This document shows, piece by piece, positions 56,030 through 64,000 of a DNA stretch of 64,000 nucleotides. The stretch's first letter is position 1. Each line of letters opens with the position of its first letter. This DNA comes from Pycnopodia helianthoides (Eukaryota > Echinodermata > Asteroidea > Forcipulatida > Asteriidae). A model generated the notes under the pieces. The model saw nothing but the letters and a program-made list of their open reading frames with translations. It had not been told where the DNA came from and did no database searches. The position numbers and the translations under genes were made by a program. The stretch lies in the NCBI GenBank assembly GCA_032158295.1, contig CM063252.1, positions 62,001 to 126,000 on the forward strand. Direction: 5' to 3'.

Positions 56030-56795
56030 AGTTGCACATGTACGCAGACGACTCAACAATAATATGTAGCTCCTCCAACCGAGAGGAAATCGAACGTATC
56101 CTCAATACAGCCATGGTAAATATTTACGATTGGGCCGCCAAAAATAGGTTGACAATCAATGCTGCCAAAACTAAGTCAATGATCATCGGCTCTAAACACA
56201 AGGTAGCTTTAACTGACCTTAACATTGTCATTTATAACGATCCATTTGAACAGGTTACCTCTTTTAAGTGTTTAGGTGTTATAATTGATGAATCAATTGA
56301 TGAATCTCCTCATATTGATTACATTAAAAATAAAGTTTCTTCTAAAGCCATGTTAAGTAGAATTCACCACAACATTCCAAAAAGCAGTCTGCACACTTTG
56401 GTTAAAACTGTTGTATTACCGAGTTTGGACTATCGTTGTACGGTTTGGGGAGGCCGATACAACGCACATAGTAACCTGCTGAACAGACTGTTGAAAAGAG
56501 CAGCCAGATTAATCCTTGGTTGCCCCTACCGAACTTTCTCAACTGATATGTTTAATGAATTGAACTTGTAATCTTTTGCTGAGAGAATTCGTTTAAAACA
56601 AATTATTCTAGTGTATAAATGAATACATCATCTTTGCCCAGAGTACATGGCAAAGCTATTCATTCACTTCACAAACAGCTGTTCCACTAGACAAAATGAC
56701 AACCTTACTCTGAGAGTTCCTATGGCCATGAAAGAAAGCTTGTGCTCAAGCTTTGCTTTTTCTGGGGCCAAAATGTGGAACGATCTGCCAGTTTA
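56030..56795 (+). mobile_element. 5'-truncated non-LTR retrotransposon, copy B
   Basis: Same insertion as 21937. Here the first frame stays open longer (to 56571), through KCLGVIIDESIDESPHIDYI and RLLKRAARLILGCPYR, then has a TAA and a frameshift before LCPEYMAKLF. Its 3' end is replaced from about 56795 by another repeat. Confidence 0.85.
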
Positions 56796-57108
56796 TATTC
56801 GGTTTGCAGTAACACCATGTGTAAAACATATATACTTTGCTGTGTAGATTTTGTTCTTTAGAGAACTTGTCTTGCTATTTGTTTTACTACCGCGGAGTAG
56901 ATTTTCGGAATTCGGGAGACTTCTCAGTTCTGAAAAGAACTGTCCTGCTTATTAACTACTACTACCTGGGCGGGAGGTAGGAAATCGGCCTCGACTACTA
57001 CTTTAGCTTTGTGGATCGGGGGGACTTCTCGTAAATAACTGCACTGCTGCGGAGTGAGTTCTTTTGGGTCTCATCGTTTCGACTAGCTTGCTCTAGTCAT
57101 CTCGATGG
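56796..57108 (-). mobile_element. inverted copy of the 17.8/37.2-kb repeat fragment
   Basis: The minus strand has the GATGACTAGAGCAAGCTAGT hairpin followed by CGAAACGATGAGAC, the GCAGT-ATT-ACGAGAAGTCC box, and the start of the Ig-like half exon (GTTACTGCAAACCGAATATA). It joins the LINE copy abruptly at 56795, so it arrived by insertion or recombination after the locus duplication. Confidence 0.6.
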
Positions 57109-57215
57109 TTAAGTAATCCGTTTGAACGAATTAGGTTTAGTGGCGTTGCATGCCTTAAAACGATCCACTCCCAACAACACTTTGCTTCAAGATTGCGGAT
57201 GGCTACATTTATTAC

Positions 57216-57477
57216 CTGCGGTTCCTGAGTAACTTCCCACCGTCAGCCTGTAGTTGTCACTCACATCAGCGATGTTAAACGAGTCATAGGCGGCATACCT
57301 GGATTCGCTTTCAAAGTCTGACAGCTCGACTCTGAGTTCGTAGTCTCCCTGAGCGGTCAGACGGTGCAAGTTGTCGTTCCCGAGCCAAAACTCTCCCTCT
57401 AGATTCCCAAAGCCCCGGCTATAGTTGGCAAAGTCCAAATAGAAATCAACACTGCCGTCCTTGCGCCGCTGGAATAC
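57216..57477 (-). CDS. FReD locus 3, second FReD exon
   Basis: 262 bp, phase 0 to 1: [40 protein letters not shown], then [20 protein letters not shown] and SGTAG. Splice sites match those of locus 2. It has about nine amino-acid differences from 23308-23569, all outside the GEFWLGN core. Its end joins the exon at 54638 in frame. Confidence 0.92.
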
Positions 57478-57624
57478 CTGTCAAGAAACACGTAAACTTG
57501 ATTGGCTTTGTCTTCACATTAACTCTTCATACCATCACAAAAGTGAGCGCTCCTTTCACCTCTACTATGATCAAATAATTACGAAAGCCCAATCGTGCCA
57601 CTGAAGTAGGCCTATATATTATAT

Positions 57625-58140
57625 GCGGGAACTGATTCCCGCATATATATTTTATGCGGAACGAAAGATTCGTTATTACGAATTAGTAATCCGTTATAAC
57701 GAATTCGTTATAACGGATTACGAATTCGTAATAACGAATCTTTTAATTCGTTATAACGGATTACTAATTCGTAATAACGAATCTTTCGTTCGTTTTTACA
57801 AACTATGATCTCGTTATTACGAATTAGTAATCCAATAAAACGAATTAGTAATACGTTAAAACGAATAAACAATCCGTTAAAACGAATTAGTAATCCGTTA
57901 AAACGATCTAGTAATCCGCTAAAACGAGTTAATTCTTCGTTATAACGAATTAACAATTGGCTACATCCATGGTGTGACTGTGCGGCCGGGCCCGATCGTC
58001 CTTCCGGCCATATCCACATAGCCACGGCCGAAGTCATCAATTCGGACACGGTTGTACAGTACGTCGCATCATGGAGATGGGCCAATTGTTTATTCGTAAA
58101 AACGAATTATTAATTCATTATAACGAATTAGTTCCCGCTG
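57625..58140. repeat. palindromic AT-rich satellite, copy 3 (expanded and interrupted)
   Basis: The longest copy of the TTCGTTATAACGAATTA-type array. It is broken at about 57958-58088 by a GC-rich 130-bp insert (GCGGCCGGGCCCGATCGTCC) not found in the other loci. Confidence 0.85.
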
Positions 58141-58169
58141 ATAATATATACTTCAGTGGCACAATTTAT

Positions 58170-59840
58170 CTTTCGTAAATAATCGATGTGAGGCAAATTT
58201 GAGCTTCAAATTATCCATTGCCACTAGACAGTCTGGCGGGGTTGGTCGGATCATGGAGCCAAAAATTGCTACATGGTTGCTCGATAATTGCTTGACTGTC
58301 CTGTGCAATCCCCCTTGGTTGGATCAGGTGTTTGAGTAGTCTTCGTGTTAACTTGTTCTCATGCTTATTTGCTAGAAAAATCAGTTTCAATAAATTTACT
58401 CCCTCCTTTGTTTTCTGTCGTTATCAAGTATGTCTTTGATTTATGTTAATTTGCTGCTTTTCCATTGTCGTATTTGTCTCTGTGCGTGTTCACACTTCTT
58501 TGCTTCCATCTTGCCTCGCTCAATGCGCCCCTCAGCAGCCTCTATGTCGACTGCGGTGGTTGGTAGGCTGTAGCGTAAGAAGAGTGGACAATCCGTGCGA
58601 TCTGGCTCCGGCCACCACGGCGACTGCGTTGTGGCTGCTTCGGTAGCAGCAGTCTCATTCACTATTCCTGCTGTCAATGTGGATTCAACCGTTCAAGTAA
58701 TCGGTTTGCCGCCCATCGACGGGGGCCCTGCATCGAGTCAGCCATGGAATGCTGCGCTTTCATCCGCTGCGCTAGTCACCTCTGGAATCTGAGAGTTAAA
58801 TTTCGGTTTTAATTTGTTCAGCCCGGCTATCAACGAAGGAAGCGCGACAACTGGCGAGTTTGCTCAGTCCCAACTGCTTAACCATCCAATGGCCTACAGG
58901 TCTGCAACTTATAGACCGAAAACACATTTTCCTTAATTACTTGTTCATTTTAAGTGTAAAAACATAGTAATTTTCGAAAACAAATATATATGATAATTGT
59001 TTTTCTTCTTTATACCAAACTATCTCTTCAACGTTTCGAAAGGTTATTAGCTTTGAAAAAGGGTATTGAAAATAGCATTGTAAAGGAGGTATACACGTTT
59101 TCCCAACATACTGCACGCTGCTGTCCTGTAGGGCTAATTAATAATTAATGACATCGCAGGGTTAGCGTGGGATGAGCTTGGGGATGAAGTACCTCTTTCA
59201 ATGCACGAGACAATTTGGAAAGGCGAGTTCTTTGATTTTTTTTGCCTCCATTTGTCTGCAGGGCCATTCAGGGCAAGCGCGCCATTTGCTGAAATTAATA
59301 TGCTGATAATGTTCGTTCAGCTGCCAACCCGCGTACTGCAGGCTTTCACGATACTAATTTCAGATTGAGGCAAGCCCGTATGCCATCCCGCTCTTTGGGC
59401 TACCATTGACGCTGAGTTGTGGTTTACTTTGGTTGGTGCAGCCACATTTTGTTCTATCCTACGGAATCCTCCTTTCGGCAGGACGACCGCAGTGGGGGCG
59501 TGGGACAACGGCAGTCAAACCAAATGTCCCGTACCTGTCACAGCTTCAACCAGGGAGTTTGAATTGTGTGTGTGTAGCGCGGTGCGGCCAGGTCGTGCTT
59601 TTCTGAAGCGCTTGCCTGGTATGACACGCGGTGTGTCTAAGCCACACCAATTCATCCGTTTTACAGCAGGGGCGTGGGGTGATCTACTTGCCTGGCAAAC
59701 ATTGTTGTCATACTTTAATGTTTGATGTCTATATTTAAAAATTAGTATGTATTTCTTGTTCATCATCTTTGTCTTTGTTCAACCTGTCTGTCCGTACGTT
59801 CTTGTTCCTGTTTACGTTTTGTCTGTCTGTCCGTAAGGCA
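58170..59840 (+). mobile_element. deleted DIRS-type relic, copy 3
   Basis: As copy 2, with the RT/RNase H fragment (RPGRAFLKRLPGMTRGVSKP, ending LLSYFNV) at about 59585-59725. The in-frame TAG of the gag-like frame is shared with the other copies, so the element was already dead when the locus duplicated. Confidence 0.7.
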
Positions 59841-59884
59841 TCTCACCACAAGCCCCAGCTTCTAGACGATGCTTCCATACTTTT

Positions 59885-60344
59885 TTTAATTTTCTGCTTT
59901 GAAAAAAAAAATAAAAAAAAAATAAATAAAACGTAATTATGGTTACTGCAGGATATACCTTTGCTAATTGTCAAAGACCAGTATCCTCACTTGGTGTATC
60001 CCAACATATGTTTAAAATAACAAACCTGTGAAAAATTTGGCTCAATTGGTCACCGAAGCTGCAAGAACATTTTGAAAGAAGAAACAAATAGTCCTCGGCT
60101 GTATTCAGTCAACTGTCACATACTTAAATATTTAGTCTTATTTTGTTTATTTATACGTGATGGTAAATTAAGCTATGCAATTTATTTTGACAATTTACTT
60201 TAGCTTAAAATGATTGTCACAACCAACCTGTTGGGGTTCTGGTTGCAACAGAGGAAGAAAACACGCTGCATAAATAAATTATCACTGAAGCCAACCAAGA
60301 TTATATTTACAAAATAATACAACTTATTTACAAAACAAAATGCC
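59885..60344. other. sequence specific to locus 3, nothing identified
   Basis: AT-rich with an A/T cluster at 59880-59930. Absent from the matching place at 1650 in locus 1. Confidence 0.5.
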
Positions 60345-61740
60345 TAGGCAGAACTTTACATGCAAGGTATTTTCAGTGGCCACCGTTTTAGCTACAAAAA
60401 TTCACACCTCAACATTCAATAGATTCAGTCCTCAAAATTCTTGTCAAACCAAATATCAATTTGTGATTTGCTGATTCCAAATAACCTTAATTCGTCAATA
60501 AATCATCATTTTCTAACGTCTTGTATCACAGTTTTCAAAAATTCAAAATTCGCAATAATTCAACAACAATCTTCAATAATTTATTAAGTTTTAACGATCA
60601 ACAGTATTCTTTCAATAATGTATAAACTCTCAACGATCCAATGATCTTTCTTCCATATAAAGTTGTTAACTCTCAAGGATTCAAACATTAATCTCTCCAG
60701 AAGTTAGTAATTCTCACTAATTCAATTCTCAGTGGTCAATTGGATCATTTACCAATATGAGTGAACGGCAATTAGCCGTATCTCAAACTTTACAAATCTT
60801 CTATTTGATCAACCGTGACCAAATTAAGAACCACACTGAATTCAAATGTTTATAGTATAACTTATTTAGGAGTCCACACTGCCATAGTTCATAGTTCAAT
60901 GTTCAAGACTTGCTCACAGACAATCATCCTTGCTGAAAGGCGACAACTGCTAAGTTTTCCAACCATGAATTATCCAGTCTACTTAGCTGATATCAACTTG
61001 TCATCAGTCGATTGCCGAATTCAGCCCATTGAAGAAAATATCACATCTCTATATATGCTTCAAAGCTAAGGTTCACATCAGCTCAGTGTTGGCGTGATGT
61101 GTCACTTCTCAAATCAGGAGTGTCAAGCATTTACCCGCAGACTGTAATGGTCAGGTAGGGCCATCTATAACTGAAAATAATACCAAACTGTACACTTGCC
61201 AGTAAATCAATGAAAATTATCAAAATTGCAATAATCTACTTTTGGATCAACAATTTTTTAAAACTAAAAATGCTTTTGACCAAGTGCCCTATATTTAATT
61301 TAAAACACTACATCATTTCACAGTATTTTCTCCATAAACAAAATTTAAAAGAACTTACGATTTGCCAAGCTCATCTCTCCTCTGTGCCTCACCAGATCCA
61401 ATACATCCGTGCCGCAGCATGCTCGGGAGAACTCTGGCTGCCTGTCTCTAACGTCACACACCTCACACACCCGTCTTCAAGCTGGTACTCTGAACATACT
61501 TTCACTTTCTCCACTTTATATCTCACACTAACATTCTGCTCACTCAGTACACCAGTGACATTCCCAAGACATTCCTGCGGGACTACGCCCACAGAACAAA
61601 GAAACAGGCTCTAGTAATGCATTTGTACCTACATAACAAGTACTGCTGCTGCACAGTAGCACTTGCTCACCTGCCAAAACTATTTACAACAAAGCAGCTG
61701 CTGCACAGTAGCAACTCGCACTAGCAATTTCATAGTAGTA
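60345..61740. repeat. segmental-duplication block shared with 1655-2840
   Basis: Counterpart of the locus 1 intron block, with about 210 extra bases (around 60945-61145) here. Confidence 0.85.
61353..61640 (-). pseudogene. conserved unknown exon-like ORF, copy 2
   Basis: Counterpart of 2470-2735: SLFLCSVGVVPQECLGNVTG, then VSVRYKVEKVKVCSEYQLED and GCVRCVTLETG, with a GTAAGT donor just past it and the alternative frame CEVCDVRDRQPEFSRACCGT. Same unresolved two-frame arrangement. Confidence 0.3.
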
Positions 61741-61744
61741 AATC

Positions 61745-62715
61745 ATGACCCTTAGTTTAGTGGAAAAAGAAAATACAAAATAACCATATCAATCGACTTC
61801 CATGGGTCTAGCTGTGACAATGATGATTTTGCGGATTGGATTACTAACACCGACCGGAACTCAAATTTGCTGAATGTTAAACACAACGCGGACCAAATAA
61901 TACTGCCGGAGATCATTTTTTTTTTTTTTTTTAAATCGTGACGCGTAGCGCGAGCTAAAAACATGCCCTTCAAAGTTCAAACTTACCCGGATTTGTTCAC
62001 GTTTGGCAAATGCTGCTCTAGGTTTTTCACGTCGTTCAGGGATGGCGTTGTGTTTAAGAATTACTTTTCTTCTTATGTCAAATGTGTGATACATCCCGGA
62101 TTCGAAGCACGATGGCTTGACGTGGTCGCTGCATAGAGCTGAAAAGGACGTCGGAACGGACGCGCGGACTGGCCCACTCTGCCCTCGTTAGCACGACCTT
62201 CGCTGCCCATAACCGCCTATATTTTGGATCAGCTGGAAAGATATGTAGGCTGACCCTATCTTTGGTTGTTTTGTTTCATCCAGCAGCAATGCACCTGGTC
62301 GGCATTGCCGGAAAAATACGTTTTTTCATTTTTTTATAAACAACCCAACGTCAGGCTCACTACTGTCTTGCACACGTGTAAAACGCAGGCAAAGTCGAGG
62401 GGTCGAGAGGGGTTGATGTTCGATCAAGGCAGCTCTACGCTCTTTTATCGGGCACACATTTTTAGTGACAGCAGGCAGCAAGCAATAAATTGGCTCCTCT
62501 GACATAAAATGACAATAATTTTACCTTTTTCGTTGGTAAAATTAATCCAAAGACATGTTTTCTCAAATCCATGCATAATTTATCGTTCCCGTATGACTAA
62601 GAATGGTAAAAAGTTACCAACCTTTCACACTCTGTTTTCTTGAAACACAATTTCGCAAATCATTTGCTTAAGCCTTTTTTACCAGTAACTTTTCGTTAAG
62701 TCCTTCTTCCCGGCA
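61745..62715. other. locus 3-specific intron sequence, nothing identified
   Basis: Has a T run at 61916-61932 and a GC-richer part at 62100-62220. It occupies the place where locus 1 has the minisatellite and the DIRS-like element. Confidence 0.5.
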
Positions 62716-63087
62716 CACGACGAATTATGATTTCGTGGATTATATTACTACCGGAATTCAGGTTTCTAAAGGATTAATATCCCGTGTAGTAAATCATTGT
62801 GTCGTAGATAAGTGCTGTTTTTGTGAGACTATAATTTCGCGAATTGGATTACTCCCGGAGTATCATATTTGCTACGAGTTGCTTTCAGTTTTAGAGATCA
62901 GTTTGGCTTAATAGTTGCATTCGTGACAACAATTTTCATCGTCTCGTGGATTATAAACGGCTGGAGATCGGTTTTAAGATTATGTAATTGTTTGCTTATT
63001 AAATTGGACTAAAAGGCTGCTCAGGCGACTCAGTACAAACGAAGAGCCTCATTTTATTGGCAATGTGGCAGTAATGTATTATCTTAC

Positions 63088-63239
63088 CGTCCAGCCTCCG
63101 CCGTCTGTTTCCATGTCACAGTACACCAGGAAGGGCTCACCAGAGTCCAGTGGTTTGATCGGGTAGACGCCACTCTGCCACAAACCCTTTGCGTGAAGGT
63201 CGGAACAATCTTTGGGTTTCCACTGGACCAGTAAATATC
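63088..63239 (-). CDS. FReD locus 3, first FReD exon
   Basis: 152 bp, phase 1 to 0: [19 protein letters not shown], then [20 protein letters not shown] and [11 protein letters not shown]. The acceptor AAACAG and the donor ACG|GTAAG are both conserved with locus 1. Changes from locus 1 are few. The upstream coiled-coil exon should be to the right of the window. Confidence 0.9.
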
Positions 63240-63875
63240 CTGTTTATGTAATAGAGATTATGATTTCATTATGAAACAAAGACTGTATGGCACTAAGCAC
63301 TCGAAGCGGGGGGAGGGGGGAAGGGGGAGGGGGGAAGGGGGGAAGGGGGGGGGCAAGGGTGGCATATTCCCCAGGTATTTTTGTTTGCCCCCCCCCCCTC
63401 CTAGTTTGTCCCCGATGGCGGAAATTGTTGATCCATTGCACCCAATTTGTTACAATGTTGTTTGCGCTGTAAATAATAAACTCAATTTCATCCATCATAA
63501 TTAGCTGGCACCATCAAAAAAGCCCAATACACTTTCCATCTCCGGCAGTGTTAATAAAATGTGGATGTATTTATCTGTACAAGCTTGGAAACTTGCTATA
63601 AATAGAAATGCACAGTCTGCCCAAAACCGCAAGCAGCCATTGTACACGCAGTTCGCGCAACACGTCACATTCACACAGTGCAAAACCTTTTTTTCTGGAG
63701 TGAATTGTAGGCTTATATTATAGTACATTATAGATTTGTGTTTGCCCACACCCCCTAAATTTAAGTCCCCCCCAGGTCTGGCGCCGCCGCTGGGAGGGGG
63801 GGGGGGGGGGGCTGGTGTATATGAAATATGATGTGAACCTTACTGATATGTTAAGAACTTTTATTAATTAAGTGG

Positions 63876-63942
63876 CTCAGTCACCGATTTGATCGAGTAC
63901 ACACCACTGCGTGTAACACCCCTTGCGTGAATGTCGGATTTT
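63876..63942 (-). pseudogene. vestigial, truncated FReD exon (locus 3)
   Basis: Counterpart of 9238-9318: HARGVTRSGVYSIKSV preceded by a T run that has removed the DCS part. No donor. Not usable as an exon. Confidence 0.65.
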
Positions 63943-64000
63943 TTTTGTAGAAGAGATTATGATTTAATTAACCCTGCACCGATTCACCTGTTTTGGGCCA

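Larger units (their letters stand above)
52818..59840. repeat. segmental-duplication block, copy at locus 3
   Basis: Colinear with 19445-25628. Copy-specific changes are a 638-bp MITE at 55221 and a repeat replacing the LINE 3' end at about 56795-57108. Confidence 0.9.
62722..63990. repeat. segmental-duplication block shared with 8088-9390
   Basis: Contains the FReD exon, a GGGGAGG-rich tract (63307-63352), C and G runs, and a vestigial exon. Confidence 0.9.

Overview
This looks like a stretch of an AT-rich animal genome: genes split by introns with GT/AG borders, TATA boxes, AATAAA signals, abundant microsatellites and decayed retrotransposons. The gene family and the DIRS-like, LINE and tRNA-like elements fit a marine invertebrate deuterostome. 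An echinoderm is my best guess; amphioxus or a hemichordate cannot be excluded from sequence alone.

The only convincing protein-coding genes are three tandem minus-strand loci for secreted fibrinogen-related proteins (FReD/FREP-like lectins). Locus 2 is complete: a signal-peptide/coiled-coil exon (33683-32885), then FReD exons at 25886-25756, 23569-23308 and 21188-20935. Splice phases agree (1-0-1) and the exons sum to one 1,446-nt frame of 481 codons plus stop. Locus 1 enters with its first exon at 10139-9641 and a FReD exon at 8596-8445; its next exon should lie about 50 bp left of base 1. Locus 3 has FReD exons at 63239-63088, 57477-57216 and 54638-54385; its first exon should lie right of base 64000. 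The proteins should be exported, oligomerise through the coiled coil and bind ligands with the FReD. Loci 1 and 3 share intron blocks and a vestigial exon that locus 2 lacks, so they are the closer pair.

The rest is repeat-rich. Locus 1's intron holds a broken DIRS/Ngaro-like element (about 3.65-8.08 kb, minus strand). All three loci carry a second, deleted DIRS-type relic on the plus strand, preceded by palindromic AT-rich satellite. Loci 2 and 3 share a 5'-truncated LINE. Locus 2's first intron is filled by a 6-kb element with terminal repeats of at least 400 bp (26.52-32.48 kb), with another element nested inside. The first exon and promoter of locus 2 form one end of a 3-kb-armed inverted repeat (33.44-36.65 and 39.00-41.93 kb), whose far arm carries a dead inverted exon copy. 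At 42.98-47.14 kb is a 4.2-kb element with CCCAGCTAACA termini, 180-bp higher-order repeats in both arms and a five-unit, 420-bp G-rich satellite in the middle. Three elements share an AGCCTTGAT-ATCAAGGC terminus and 9-bp target duplications. Between 17.6 and 18.35 kb lies an Ig V-like 3' exon split by a fragment with a hammerhead-ribozyme-like core; part of this unit recurs at 37 kb and 57 kb.

There are no rRNA genes, no CRISPR array and no convincing functional tRNA. Large parts of 10.3-12.0, 13.4-16.2, 47.5-49.6 and 50.7-52.8 kb hold nothing I can identify.
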